From Fontimonas thermophila (GTDB lineage: Bacteria > Pseudomonadota > Gammaproteobacteria > Nevskiales > Nevskiaceae), in assembly GCF_900113085.1 (NCBI RefSeq), contig NZ_FOOC01000002.1, positions 186,001-250,000 on the forward strand: a DNA stretch of 64,000 bases, read 5' to 3'. The notes under the pieces were generated by a model. That model saw nothing but the letters and a program-made list of their open reading frames with translations. It did not search any database and was not told the origin of the DNA. The position numbers and the translations under genes are program-made. Position 1 is the stretch's first letter; every line of letters starts with the position of its first letter. Of the stretch, positions 1 through 8,932 are shown one piece after another.

Positions 1-287
1 GCATGCGCCTGCAGACCGATCCGACCGTGATCTATGGCCTCGGCGAGAAATTCGACGGCAATCTGCGATTGCGCGATCTACGCACCGATGGCGACTACAA
101 CACCTACACGCGCAGCGGACTGCCGCCGACGCCAATCTGTCTGCCGGGTCGTGCCGCGATCCGCGCGGCGCTACATCCGCAGCCGGGCAAGGCCTTGTTT
201 TTCGTTTCGCGCGGGGACGGCACCCACGTATTTTCGGAGACGCTGGCGGAGCACGAGGCCGCCGTGCGTCGCTATCAGCTCAAGTAG
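1..287 (+). CDS. mltG: Endolytic murein transglycosylase MltG, C-terminal part
   Basis: Only the last ~94 residues are in the window; the gene begins before base 1. MltG is an inner-membrane lytic transglycosylase that cleaves nascent peptidoglycan strands and limits glycan length. The fragment carries the typical C-terminal YceG-family run LQTDPTVIYGLG, then DLRTDGDYNTYTRSGLPPTPI, with a late FVSRGDGTHVFSETLAEH. The family pattern matches well, and the catalytic Glu lies upstream of what is visible here. It sits directly before tmk and holB, the usual gammaproteobacterial order, which supports the call. It ends in TAG, and about 100 bases separate it from tmk. Confidence 0.93.
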   Translation, partial: MRLQTDPTVIYGLGEKFDGNLRLRDLRTDGDYNTYTRSGLPPTPICLPGRAAIRAALHPQPGKALFFVSRGDGTHVFSETLAEHEAAVRRYQLK

Positions 288-388
288 TGAGAGGGTGCGG
301 GTGACGATGACGGCGGGAGCCCTCGAACCGGTGTATCGTGCATCCGGCGCGTATCCCGTGGTGCGCACCGAAAGGAGATCGATCATCC

Positions 389-1006
389 GTGCGCGGTAGA
401 TTCATTACCCTCGAAGGCGGCGAGGGCAGCGGTAAATCGACGCAGGCGCGCCGCATCGCCGACTGGCTGCGCGCGCGCGGGCGCATCGTCGTGCTCACCC
501 GCGAGCCGGGTGGCACGCCGCTCGCCGAGGCAATCCGGACGCTCGCCCTGCAGCGTTGGGACGAGGGCATGACACCCACAACAGAGCTGTTGCTGATGTT
601 CGCCGCACGTAGTGCCCATGTGCACGCGTTGATCGAGCCGCATCTGGCGGCTGGTCATGATGTCGTCTGCGACCGGTTCGTCGATTCCAGTTATGCCTAC
701 CAGGGCGCTGGGAAAGGCGTTGATGTCCGTCACCTCGCGGCACTGGAGGCTTTGGTGCTTCCGAAGCTCAAGCCGGATTTGACGTTCGTGCTTGATCTTC
801 CGGTCGAGCAGGGGCTGCGACGGGCGCACGCGCGTGGGCAGAACAACCGTTTCGAGGACGAAGCACGGCCGTTTTTCGAGCGCGTGCGCGAGGCTTTTCT
901 CGCCCGTGCGGCGGATGAGCCGCAGCGCTGCGTCGTCATCGATGCGCGTGCCGACGCGGATACGGTTTTCGATGCGATCGTCGCCGTACTGGAGCAGCGG
1001 CTGTGA
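389..1006 (+). CDS. tmk: Thymidylate kinase
   Basis: Phosphorylates dTMP to dTDP with ATP in the cytoplasmic dTTP pathway. The 205-residue protein has the P-loop GGEGSGKST at residues 10-18, the DRF motif in CDRFVDSSYAYQG, and a Gln/Arg-containing lid region (RGQNNRFE). I chose the GTG at 389 because AAAGGAG lies about 9 bases upstream and the protein then begins directly before the first beta strand. An earlier in-frame start at 338 would add a tail with no family match. The stop overlaps the GTG start of holB by 4 bases, so the two are translationally coupled. Confidence 0.95.
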   Translation: MRGRFITLEGGEGSGKSTQARRIADWLRARGRIVVLTREPGGTPLAEAIRTLALQRWDEGMTPTTELLLMFAARSAHVHALIEPHLAAGHDVVCDRFVDSSYAYQGAGKGVDVRHLAALEALVLPKLKPDLTFVLDLPVEQGLRRAHARGQNNRFEDEARPFFERVREAFLARAADEPQRCVVIDARADADTVFDAIVAVLEQRL

Positions 1007-2028
1007 ACGCATTACGACGCCCGCTGCCGTGGCAGCAGGATTTATGGATCGAGCTGACGACGCAGGTGCTGCAGGGACGTCTGTCGCACGCCCTGCTGTT
1101 ATCGGGTCCGGATGGTGTCGGCAAAGGTCATTTTGCCCGCGCCCTGGCTGCTTTTCTCATCTGCGAGCAACGCAGCGGCTATGCCTGCGGATCGTGCCGC
1201 AGTTGTCAGCAGCTCGCGGCTGGCACGCAGCCGAATGCCACCTGCCTGAGCCCGGACGGCCATACGGCACTCGTGCTCGCATCGACGATGCCGGAAACCC
1301 GGCTGGTGCACTGGCAACCGGATAAGGACAGCAAGCGCCAGGATATCGCCATCGGCGCGGTGCAGAGCGTGATCGCGCAGCTGCAGCAGAGCAGTCATTA
1401 CGGCCAGGTGCGGGTGGTGCTGATCAACCCGGCCGACCGGCTCAATGACAGCAGCGTCAACGCCCTGCTCAAACTGGTCGAGGAACCGCCGGCTGGGACG
1501 CATCTGCTGTTTGTTTCCGAACGGCCACAAGTGCTGGCGGCGACACTGCGCAGCCGCTGTCAGCGCATCCGGTTGCCGCTTCCCGACGCCGCCGTCGCCG
1601 GCGCATGGCTCGCTGATCAGACCGGACGGTCGGATCACGCCGAGGCGCTGGCTGCGGCGCAGGGCGCGCCGCTGCGGGCGCTGGCGCTCGCCAGCGGTGA
1701 AGCACTCACGCTACGGCGTGAGTGGGCGGAACTGTGGATGGCCGTCGGACGGCGCCGCAAGGACCCGGTGAGCGCTGCCGCGATGGTCGATCGCGATCAC
1801 ATCGCCAGCCACTTGCAGTGGGCCTGGTCATGGCTGTACGCACGTTTCCGTGCAAGCGTGCTGGGTAACGCGATCGATGCCGATGTCCTGCCGGCCTGGG
1901 AAGAACTGCTTGGCGAGATCGTCGAGGCCAATCGTCTGGTCGCCGGCACTGCGCAACCGCAGCTGGTGCTGGAGTCGCTGCTCGTGCTGTGGGCCAAACA
2001 CGCGCCCCGGCTGCAGGGCACGTCGTGA
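1003..2028 (+). CDS. holB: DNA polymerase III delta-prime subunit
   Basis: Clamp-loader subunit that, with DnaX and HolA, opens the beta clamp during replication. It has 341 residues. The AAA+ fold shows GPDGVGKG at residues 35-42, a four-Cys zinc site (C54, C62, C65, C68) typical of delta-prime, and the SRC sensor motif in TLRSRCQR. Insertions around residues 80-105 make it slightly longer than the E. coli protein. It starts with GTG overlapping the tmk stop and is followed within 100 bases by pilZ, the usual order in Pseudomonas-like genomes. Confidence 0.94.
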   Translation: MNALRRPLPWQQDLWIELTTQVLQGRLSHALLLSGPDGVGKGHFARALAAFLICEQRSGYACGSCRSCQQLAAGTQPNATCLSPDGHTALVLASTMPETRLVHWQPDKDSKRQDIAIGAVQSVIAQLQQSSHYGQVRVVLINPADRLNDSSVNALLKLVEEPPAGTHLLFVSERPQVLAATLRSRCQRIRLPLPDAAVAGAWLADQTGRSDHAEALAAAQGAPLRALALASGEALTLRREWAELWMAVGRRRKDPVSAAAMVDRDHIASHLQWAWSWLYARFRASVLGNAIDADVLPAWEELLGEIVEANRLVAGTAQPQLVLESLLVLWAKHAPRLQGTS

Positions 2029-2109
2029 GGGCATGGCACGCGGCATTTGCAGCCCCGAGGAATCGGGGTAGAGTTGGATGGCGAGTTCCACGTCAGCCTC
2101 ACAGAACGG

Positions 2110-2472
2110 ATGAGCACTCCCCAGAGAACCGGCGGCGCCCCACCCGGGATCTTGACGCTCAACATCAAGGACAAGTCGGCGCTTTATGTCGCCTACATGC
2201 CGTTCATCAAGAACGGCGGGTTGTTCATCCCGACCAGCAAGGAATACCGGCTGGGGGACGAAGTCTTCATCCTGCTCACGCTGATGGACAACCCCGAGCG
2301 CATCCCGGTCGCCGGCAAGGTCGTCTGGGTCACGCCCAAGGGCGCGCAGAACAAGCGCCTGCAGGGCATCGGCGTGCAATTCAGCCCGCAGGACGGCGGC
2401 AGCACGCAGAAGAAGATCGAGGCCCTGCTCGCCGGCGCGCTTGGCGCAGACCGGCCGACGCACACGATGTAG
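2110..2472 (+). CDS. pilZ: Type IV pilus assembly protein PilZ
   Basis: Small cytoplasmic protein needed for type IV pilus biogenesis. It is the founding PilZ-family member and, in characterised species, does not bind c-di-GMP itself. The 120-residue product carries the stretch YMPFIKNGGLFIPT, the core GDEVFILLTLMD, the run VAGKVVWVTPKGAQ, and the C-terminal SDRPTHTM-like end (here ADRPTHTM), a diagnostic ending. I took ATG 2110 (MSTPQR), which matches the family length of about 118 residues; in-frame codons back to 2047 give an unconserved extension. It follows holB as the last gene of the mltG-tmk-holB-pilZ run. Confidence 0.94.
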   Translation: MSTPQRTGGAPPGILTLNIKDKSALYVAYMPFIKNGGLFIPTSKEYRLGDEVFILLTLMDNPERIPVAGKVVWVTPKGAQNKRLQGIGVQFSPQDGGSTQKKIEALLAGALGADRPTHTM

Positions 2473-2487
2473 CGACTGCGCCTCGCT

Positions 2488-3528
2488 CTATGGGGCCGCC
2501 GGCATGCCGCCGTCGAGCACGTAGGCGTCGTAGCCCTTCTGCGTCAGCACGAACACCGCCACCGAGCTGCGGCGACCGGTGTCGCAGCAGACGATCCACG
2601 TCGTGTTCTGGTCGAGTTGCGCCAGCTTCATGCGCAGGATGTACAGCGGCAGGTTCAGCGCGCCGGGCAGGGCGCCGTTCTGGAACTCGCTGGGCAGGCG
2701 CACGTCGAGCCAGCGCGCCTTGCCGGCGGCGACCAGCTTCTGCGCTTCGGCATAGCCGATGCGGCGCGACAGCGGCTGGTTGAGCAGGGTCTGGAAGTCG
2801 CTCTTGCTCAGGCGCATCAGCTTGCAGCGCGTCAGCGCGGTGATGGTGGCGTTGCGCTTGCCGTCGGCGATCAGCGCTTCTTCGCCGAAGCAGGCGCCGC
2901 TTTCGAGTTCGGCCAGACGCACTGGTTTCTGGTTGGGCTGCTCGCGCGTGACGATGCAGCGGCCGGACATGACGACGTAGAAGTAATCGCCATCGTCGCC
3001 CTGCTTGACGACGACGCTGCCGGCTTCGACGGTGACTTCCTGCATGCGCATGAACATCGCCTGCAGGTTTGCCGGCGGCACCAGCTGGAACGTGCGCATC
3101 TGCAGCAGCCGCGTCATCCAGTCGTCGCCGCCGTCCCCGCTCGGGGTCAGCTCGCCGACCTCGAACGAACCGGTCTGGTCCCAGGTCAGCATCACGTCGA
3201 GCAGGCTGGCATCGACGGCAAGAGCCCGGACTTCGCTGGCGCAATGAGCATTTACCGTGCGGGGTGACTGATGCGCCAGGCGGTGCGCGGCAGCCGGCGT
3301 GCCGGCGCGGATCACGGACAGGGTACGGTTTTGCGCGTCGGTCAACTGGACCTCGCCGGCGAGCACGAACAGCGCCTTGTCGGCCGGATCGCCGATTCTG
3401 AACAGGTATTCACCCTTGCCGGCGGTTACGATGGCCGACTTGCGCGCAAGATCGGCCTGACTCTCGGGCCGGAGCGCGTTGAGCGGCACGTAATGGGCGA
3501 ACAGCGTGGGGGCGACGGTGTCGGTCAT
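2488..3528 (-). CDS. Double cyclic-nucleotide-binding domain protein fused to rhodanese
   Basis: The 346-residue soluble protein has two CRP-like cyclic-nucleotide-binding (CNB) domains (about residues 8-110 and 125-245) and a C-terminal rhodanese domain (about 255-346). The second CNB has a good phosphate-binding cassette (FGEEALIADGKRNATITAL). The first has a degenerate cassette (AGTPAAAHRLAH). The rhodanese loop CDTGRRS keeps the catalytic Cys, so sulfur transfer is possible. No helix-turn-helix is visible, so it is not a CRP-type regulator. I chose ATG 3528 (MTDTVAP); the ORF extends 18 codons further without conservation. It converges on pilZ. Ligand and partner are unknown. A cyclic-nucleotide- or redox-gated sulfurtransferase or adaptor is inference. 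Confidence 0.85.
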   Translation of the reverse strand: MTDTVAPTLFAHYVPLNALRPESQADLARKSAIVTAGKGEYLFRIGDPADKALFVLAGEVQLTDAQNRTLSVIRAGTPAAAHRLAHQSPRTVNAHCASEVRALAVDASLLDVMLTWDQTGSFEVGELTPSGDGGDDWMTRLLQMRTFQLVPPANLQAMFMRMQEVTVEAGSVVVKQGDDGDYFYVVMSGRCIVTREQPNQKPVRLAELESGACFGEEALIADGKRNATITALTRCKLMRLSKSDFQTLLNQPLSRRIGYAEAQKLVAAGKARWLDVRLPSEFQNGALPGALNLPLYILRMKLAQLDQNTTWIVCCDTGRRSSVAVFVLTQKGYDAYVLDGGMPAAP

Positions 3529-3742
3529 GCGTCCACGGCGACAAACATGCGGCAATGCTAGCACGCAGCCGGGGCGATCCATGCCGTTTGCCTCCGGGCA
3601 TGACCAGGCAATCCTGTGCGATCGATCTCATCGACGCGCTGGATGCGCTGCCGGGGATGTCGCACGGAGGAACTGCGGCGTGGCGTATAGTGGCCCCGTT
3701 TGCGGCACTGATCCACATTCTTGGACCTGAGGCGCAGAAAGT

Positions 3743-4435
3743 ATGACCGGAATCGAACTCTATACCGCACCGACACCGAACGGCTGGAAAATTTCGGTCG
3801 CACTGGAGGAACTGGGTTTGCCGTACACGGTGCGTCCGGTGAACCTGATCGCCGGAGATCAGCGCAAGCCCGAATTCCTCAAACTCAATCCCAATGGTCG
3901 CATTCCGGTCATCGTCGATCACGACAACGGAGGTCTGGTGCTGTTCGAGTCGGGTGCGATTCTGATTTATCTCGCCGAGAAAACCGGCCGGCTGCTACCC
4001 AAAGATCCGGCCGAGCGGTTCTACGCGATCCAGTGGCTGATGTTCCAGATGGCGGGGGTGGGGCCGATGATGGGGCAGGCCAATGTCTTTTTCCGCTATC
4101 TGCCCGAGAAGATCCCGGTGGCCATCCAGCGCTACCAGAACGAATGCCGGCGTCTGTTTGAGGTGCTGGATGTGCGTCTTGGCCAAGCGCAGTGGCTGGC
4201 CGGCCGTGAATATTCGATCGCCGACATCGCCAACTGGTGCTGGGTGCGCACTTACAAATGGTCAGGCGTCTCCATCGACGGCCTGACCCATTTGCGCCGC
4301 TGGCTGGACGCGATGAAGGCGCGCCCGGCCTGCCAGAAGGGCATCACCATCCCGGTGAAGCTGCCGGAAATCGGTGCTGGCACGCACGACGACGAGGCAT
4401 TCGCCAAAGCCGCGCAAGCGCTGGTACAGCGATAG
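3743..4435 (+). CDS. Glutathione S-transferase, YfcG/YghU-like
   Basis: Cytoplasmic thioredoxin-fold transferase or disulfide-bond oxidoreductase of 230 residues. The N-terminal GST domain starts [25 protein letters not shown] is the hallmark of the nu-class (YfcG/YghU) proteins, which use a Thr/Asn motif in place of a catalytic Tyr or Ser. GRIPVIVD supplies the cis-Pro, and the all-helical C-terminal domain includes [10 protein letters not shown]. Start ATG 3743 follows directly after a GCAGAAAG stretch. A second GST-like gene follows after about 80 bases, so the two may share a transcript. The substrate cannot be read from sequence. Confidence 0.9.
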   Translation: MTGIELYTAPTPNGWKISVALEELGLPYTVRPVNLIAGDQRKPEFLKLNPNGRIPVIVDHDNGGLVLFESGAILIYLAEKTGRLLPKDPAERFYAIQWLMFQMAGVGPMMGQANVFFRYLPEKIPVAIQRYQNECRRLFEVLDVRLGQAQWLAGREYSIADIANWCWVRTYKWSGVSIDGLTHLRRWLDAMKARPACQKGITIPVKLPEIGAGTHDDEAFAKAAQALVQR

Positions 4436-4518
4436 CGCGACACAACACCGCGCTTCCGATCCTGCCGGCGATGACCGGGGCCAGGTCGGAGGTCACGATC
4501 AAGGAGCGATGACGGATC

Positions 4519-5523
4519 ATGGAGCCTTACCGGATCTATGGCAGCAATGCCTCACCATATTCGCGCAAGCTGCGTGCGATTCTGCGTTACCGCCGTCTGC
4601 CGCATCTGTGGGTGGTCGGCACCCCGGAGACGCTTCCGGAGATCGCCCAGGTTCGCCCCAGGCTGGTGCCGGTGCTGCGCGTGCCCGACAGTGGCGAATT
4701 CCGGGTCGATTCGACGCCGCTCGCCGACTGGCTGGAGCAGCGACACCCAGGCGTGCGTTCGATCATTCCGGAAGATCCGGGCGATGCGTTCGTCTGCTAC
4801 TTGATCGAGGATTTTGCCGACGAATGGGTCAACAAGGCGATGTTCCATTACCGCTGGCACGAGGATGCCACTGCGCAATGGGCTTGCCACTGGATCATGT
4901 ATGACGTGATGGCGCACGCCGCTGGCCCTGCGCACGATCAGGCAGCGCGTTTCTTTCATGACCGGCAGCGCAGTCGCATGGCCATGGTCGGCTGCACGCC
5001 GGAGAATGCCCTGGTCATCGAAGCGGGCTACGCGCGTCTGCTCGCGATTCTGGCCCCGTACGTCGGCAGCACGCGGTATTTGTTCGGCAGCCGGCCGTCG
5101 CTGGCCGATTTCGCATTGTATGGGCAGCTTGCGCAGCTGACCTTCGATCCCTGGCCACAGCGGATTTGCCGCGAGCGTGCACCTGCGGTCGAAGCGTGGG
5201 TGATCCATCTCGACGATGCGAGCGGTGTCGAAGGCCAGTGGCAACCCCAGGCTGGAGCGGCGGTGCGCGAAGCCTTGCTGGAAATGATCGGTTCCGAGTA
5301 TCTGCCGTTTCTGCGCGCCAATGCGGCCGCGCTCGCCAGCGGTGCGCAGCGGCTCGAACTCGACATCCGCGGGCGGCGCTATGCGCAGGCACCGTCTGCT
5401 TACCAGGGCAAGTGCTATGCGCAGCTCAAGCAGCGCTGGTTGGCGCTCGACGCTCAACAGCAGGCGCGGCTGCGGCCTCTGCTGGCGCGCACCGGTTGCC
5501 TGTCCGCATTCGACGATGGATGA
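4519..5523 (+). CDS. Glutathione S-transferase-like protein
   Basis: A 334-residue protein, long for a GST. The N-terminal thioredoxin-like domain (residues 1-80) has YRIYGSNASPYSRKLRAILRY and PRLVPVLRVP with the cis-Pro. The C-terminal helical domain contains the GST signature YLFGSRPSLADFALYGQL. The extra length comes from an inserted middle region (residues ~85-170, Trp/His rich) and a ~75-residue C-terminal extension after the GST fold. The catalytic Ser/Cys position reads NASPYS, so a Ser-type active site is possible. It lies downstream of the nu-class GST and converges on the TetR regulator gene. The substrate is unknown. Confidence 0.8.
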   Translation: MEPYRIYGSNASPYSRKLRAILRYRRLPHLWVVGTPETLPEIAQVRPRLVPVLRVPDSGEFRVDSTPLADWLEQRHPGVRSIIPEDPGDAFVCYLIEDFADEWVNKAMFHYRWHEDATAQWACHWIMYDVMAHAAGPAHDQAARFFHDRQRSRMAMVGCTPENALVIEAGYARLLAILAPYVGSTRYLFGSRPSLADFALYGQLAQLTFDPWPQRICRERAPAVEAWVIHLDDASGVEGQWQPQAGAAVREALLEMIGSEYLPFLRANAAALASGAQRLELDIRGRRYAQAPSAYQGKCYAQLKQRWLALDAQQQARLRPLLARTGCLSAFDDG

Positions 5524-5529
5524 CCGGCG

Positions 5530-6201
5530 TCACGCCGACGCAGGCCCTTGCAGGCCGCCGTGCTCGACGTAGGCGCCCAGTGCCTCGAACATCACCGCGC
5601 AGTTGCGCACGACCACGTCCACCGGCTCGGCGTAGCCGCCGTAAGCCCAGTGCATCGCCGTGTTCATGAAGGCGCCGACCAGACCGTGGGCGACCAGCCG
5701 CAAGTCGTAGCCGCTGCCGCTCAGGCCGGGGTACAGCGATTCGACCATCGTCCGGACAAGCTCGGCGAAACTCTCCGTCGTGCGCCGCGACAGGCGGGTG
5801 ACCTCGTCGCTGATGGTGAACACGTCAATGAACAGGATGCGCATCAGGCGCGGATCATCCTTGAAGGACTGGAACAACATGCGCAGTGCCGCACGTGCCA
5901 TCGCGCCAGCGTCGCGCCGCGCCGGCAGCAGCGCGGCGACGACCGCGTCGCGCAGCTGGGTGGTCAGATGCTCATAGACGGCGATGTAGAGTGCCTCGCG
6001 GTTCGCAAAGGACTCGTAGAAATAGCGCTCGGTCAGCCGGGCCTTGGCGCAGATTTCGCGCACCGTCGTGGCGTGGAAGCCGCGTGTGCCGAAGGCCTCG
6101 ATGCCGGCCTCGACCAGCATGCGCCGGCGCTGTGCCTGGCGCTCGTCGGCGGCGATGCCGCGAAAACGGCTGGATCTGCGTCGAGTGGGGCGTGTGCTCA
6201 C
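5530..6201 (-). CDS. TetR-family transcriptional regulator
   Basis: A 223-residue repressor-type protein. The N-terminal helix-turn-helix (about residues 22-70) reads RRMLVEAGIEAFGTRGFHATTVREICAKA followed by LTERYFYESFANREALY, the standard TetR DNA-binding unit [shown here in two pieces]. The C-terminal helical ligand domain is divergent. The gene is divergent from a flavin monooxygenase operon. The 77-bp gap contains two inverted repeats (6215-6226 and 6242-6259) that fit TetR operators, so it probably represses both itself and the monooxygenase operon until a substrate or product binds. The ligand is unknown. Confidence 0.92.
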   Translation of the reverse strand: MSTRPTRRRSSRFRGIAADERQAQRRRMLVEAGIEAFGTRGFHATTVREICAKARLTERYFYESFANREALYIAVYEHLTTQLRDAVVAALLPARRDAGAMARAALRMLFQSFKDDPRLMRILFIDVFTISDEVTRLSRRTTESFAELVRTMVESLYPGLSGSGYDLRLVAHGLVGAFMNTAMHWAYGGYAEPVDVVVRNCAVMFEALGAYVEHGGLQGPASA

Positions 6202-6214
6202 GGCCGCGCAATAT

Positions 6215-6226
6215 TGACACGTGTCA
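6215..6226. promoter_or_regulatory. Perfect 12-bp palindrome, candidate TetR operator 1
   Basis: TGACACGTGTCA is a perfect palindrome lying just upstream of the TetR gene start (6201) in the divergent gap. It shares the TGACA half-site with the second repeat at 6242-6259. Binding here would cover the regulator's own promoter. The assignment to this TetR protein rests on position and symmetry. Confidence 0.7.
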
Positions 6227-6241
6227 TTGTCAAACGTAAAG

Positions 6242-6259
6242 TGACAACGACTGTTGTCA
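6242..6259. promoter_or_regulatory. Inverted repeat, candidate TetR operator 2
   Basis: TGACAAC-GACT-GTTGTCA has 7-bp perfect arms and a 4-base spacer. It ends about 20 bases before the monooxygenase ATG (6279), so a bound repressor would block its transcription. The half-site TGACA is shared with the palindrome at 6215-6226, supporting one regulator for both sites. Confidence 0.72.
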
Positions 6260-6278
6260 TTGTCTGCCAGGAGGAGTC

Positions 6279-7793
6279 ATGGCGTTCGACGCAGGTAGGA
6301 GCGGCGATGCGGCGTTCCCCATCGTCATCGTGGGCACCGGTTTCGCCGGTCTGGGCATGGGCATCGCGCTGAAGAAAGCGGGTATCGAATCGTTCACGAT
6401 ACTCGAGCGCGCGCAGTCGGTCGGCGGCACCTGGCGGGACAATCACTATCCGGGCTGCGCCTGTGATGTGCAATCGCATCTGTATTCGTTTTCGTTCGAA
6501 CCGAATCCAGACTGGACGCGGATGTTTGCGCAGCAGCCGGAAATCAAGGCTTATCTGGAGCGCTGCGCCGAGAAATACGGATTGCTGCCGCACATCCGCT
6601 TCGGCGCCGAGGTCGTGCAGGCCCGCTATGACGAAACCGCGCGTCTGTGGACGGTGACGACGCGGGATGGTCGCAGCTTCCCGGCGCGCGTGTTGATCTC
6701 GGGCATGGGGGGGTTGTCCACCCCGGCGTACCCGGATTTGCCCGGCCTGGATCGCTTCAAGGGCAAGGCGTTCCATTCCGCGGAGTGGGATCATGCCTAT
6801 GACCTCACGGACAAACGCGTCGCCGTGATCGGTACCGGCGCTTCGGCGATTCAGTTCGTGCCCCAGATCCAAAGACAGGTCGCGCGGCTCGATGTTTACC
6901 AGCGCACGCCGCCATGGATCATGCCCAAGCCCGATCGGCCGATCGGTGCGTTCGAGCGGAGTTTGTATCGCCGCTTCCCGATCCTGCAGCGTCTGTATCG
7001 CTCATTCATCTACTGGCTGCTCGAAACGCGGGTGCTGGGGTTCGTCATCGATCCGCGCATCATGAAGCTCGCTGCCCGCGTCTCGCTCGCCCACCTCAAG
7101 CGCCAGGTGCGCGATCCCGAGCTACGCCGCAAGCTCACGCCGGATTACACCTTTGGCTGCAAACGCGTGTTGATCTCGGATGATTATTACCCGGCGCTGA
7201 CGCAGCCCAATGTGGCCTTGATCACCACCGCGATCCGCGAAGTGCGCGAGCACGGCATCGTCACCGCCGATGGGGTCGAGCATCCGACGGATTGCATCAT
7301 TTTCGGCACCGGCTTCAAGGCCCAGGATCCGCTCCCGCGTGGCACGATTTTCGGCCGCGGCGGCATCGATCTGCTCGATGCCTGGAAGGAGGGGCCGGAG
7401 GCCTACAAGGGAACGACCATCGCCGGCTTCCCGAACCTGTTCATGATCGTCGGGCCGAACACGGGATTGGGACACAGCTCGATGGTGTACATGATCGAAT
7501 CGCAGGTCGCCTACATCCTCGATGCGATCCGGCAGATGCGCACCCAGGGTTGGTCGGCCGTCGAGGTCAAGCCCGAGCGCCAGGCGCGCTACAACGCCGA
7601 TTTGCAGCGCCGGCTGCAGCGCGCCATCTGGACCGCGGGGGGGTGCCGGAGCTGGTATCTCAACGATCAGGGACGCAACACGACGCTGTGGCCGGGGTTC
7701 ACCTTCCGCTTTCGCCAACTCCTTGCGCGCTTCGATGCCGATGATTATCTCGTCGAGCCGCTGACTGTCGCGGTGAACGCCGACGTCGTATAA
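6279..7793 (+). CDS. Flavin-containing Baeyer-Villiger-type monooxygenase
   Basis: FAD- and NADPH-dependent monooxygenase of 504 residues that inserts oxygen next to a ketone to form an ester or lactone. The FAD-binding GTGFAG is at residues 19-24 and a second Rossmann motif GTGASA at 185-190. The Baeyer-Villiger fingerprint FKGKAFHSAEWD is at about 160-171. ATG 6279 follows GGAGGAGTC. It is the first gene of an operon with a secreted esterase-like lipoprotein and a short-chain dehydrogenase, and is divergent from a TetR regulator. The substrate could be a cyclic or long-chain ketone or a steroid; sequence alone does not tell. Confidence 0.9.
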   Translation: MAFDAGRSGDAAFPIVIVGTGFAGLGMGIALKKAGIESFTILERAQSVGGTWRDNHYPGCACDVQSHLYSFSFEPNPDWTRMFAQQPEIKAYLERCAEKYGLLPHIRFGAEVVQARYDETARLWTVTTRDGRSFPARVLISGMGGLSTPAYPDLPGLDRFKGKAFHSAEWDHAYDLTDKRVAVIGTGASAIQFVPQIQRQVARLDVYQRTPPWIMPKPDRPIGAFERSLYRRFPILQRLYRSFIYWLLETRVLGFVIDPRIMKLAARVSLAHLKRQVRDPELRRKLTPDYTFGCKRVLISDDYYPALTQPNVALITTAIREVREHGIVTADGVEHPTDCIIFGTGFKAQDPLPRGTIFGRGGIDLLDAWKEGPEAYKGTTIAGFPNLFMIVGPNTGLGHSSMVYMIESQVAYILDAIRQMRTQGWSAVEVKPERQARYNADLQRRLQRAIWTAGGCRSWYLNDQGRNTTLWPGFTFRFRQLLARFDADDYLVEPLTVAVNADVV

Positions 7794-7833
7794 AGGCGGC
7801 GCGGTATCCAGTGCCGGCGAACGGAGGAGATCG

Positions 7834-8910
7834 ATGAGAACATCTGTTTTTCAGATCGCGTCGGTGGCGACGCTGGGGATTCTCCTTGCGGCCTGCGGGG
7901 GATCGGATACGCCCGCCGAGGGATCGGCCTTGCGCGGCGGGGCCGTACCCCCGGTCCCGGCGCAGGCTGCGGGTTGTGCCGGTATCCATGGCAATCCGCC
8001 GGCGGAGCTGACCCATTCCCCCAGCGCATTGCCCGGTACTTTGTCCAATCTTGCACAGTACTGCACGCTGCGCGGCGGCGAGGTGTTGACCTGGAGCGAT
8101 GGTGACGGCACGCCGCGCCAGGCCTGTCTTTACGTCCCGGCTCAGGCGAGTGCGCAGACGCCCCTGCCGCTCGTCGTTTTTCTGCAAGGCTCGATTTTTC
8201 CCGCCGATCAGCAGGTGTTGGTCAGCCAGTACGACACTCTTTACGAAACTGCGGATCTCACCGGGGATCCGAACCGGCCGGGGTTCATCCTGCTCGTGCC
8301 GCAAGGGCGTGATACTGCTCACCACTATCCCTTCCCGGACGATACCGGGCTGGGATGGGACAACTGGTACCGCAATTTCGACCGCTCGGACCCGGCGATC
8401 AACCGCGACGTCCAGACGATCGATCATTTCATCGCCGAGGTGAAAGCCCGCGGTATCGTCGATCCACGCCGGATCTACATGACCGGCTGGTCCAACGGGG
8501 CGGCGATGGCGATTCTCTACGGGCTCAACACACCGGGAATCGCCGCCACCGCCGTTTATTCCTCGCCCGATCCGTTCGTGGACATCGCCGATCCTTGCGC
8601 CCAGCCGCCGTTCGGCAACAACCTGCGGCCGATCATGACCGTACACAACGATTGCGACATCGTCGGCATCTGTACGACCGGCAGTGAGGGTTTCCGCGAG
8701 CGCATCACACGCACGATGCCGCAGCTTGAATACCGGGCAGCGATCATCGACCTGCAGCAGCAGGAAGTCGCGGCCTGCGATGCCAGCTGTACTTACGACG
8801 GCACTCCGGTCGATGCGCTTTCCCCCGGCGCCGTGCGTCATCTGATCTGGCCGACGCAATGGAATGCGCGGATGTTCCAGTTCCTGCGCGAGCGCGCGCT
8901 CCCCGAATGA
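7834..8910 (+). CDS. Exported PHB-depolymerase/feruloyl-esterase-like lipoprotein
   Basis: Alpha/beta-hydrolase of 358 residues. A signal peptide ends in the lipobox LLAAC (Cys 21), so it should be a lipoprotein. The nucleophile elbow is GWSNG with Ser at about 220, as in the LpqC/PHB-depolymerase esterase family. The region FLQGSIFPADQQ near residue 117 may form the oxyanion hole. The C-terminal VRHLIWPTQWN may supply the catalytic His. GGAGGAG precedes the ATG, and only 40 bases separate it from the monooxygenase. It may hydrolyse an ester made from, or related to, the monooxygenase product. Polyester or polysaccharide ester hydrolysis is an alternative. Confidence 0.82.
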   Translation: MRTSVFQIASVATLGILLAACGGSDTPAEGSALRGGAVPPVPAQAAGCAGIHGNPPAELTHSPSALPGTLSNLAQYCTLRGGEVLTWSDGDGTPRQACLYVPAQASAQTPLPLVVFLQGSIFPADQQVLVSQYDTLYETADLTGDPNRPGFILLVPQGRDTAHHYPFPDDTGLGWDNWYRNFDRSDPAINRDVQTIDHFIAEVKARGIVDPRRIYMTGWSNGAAMAILYGLNTPGIAATAVYSSPDPFVDIADPCAQPPFGNNLRPIMTVHNDCDIVGICTTGSEGFRERITRTMPQLEYRAAIIDLQQQEVAACDASCTYDGTPVDALSPGAVRHLIWPTQWNARMFQFLRERALPE

Positions 8911-8932
8911 CCTCCACCGAGATGACCGACCA

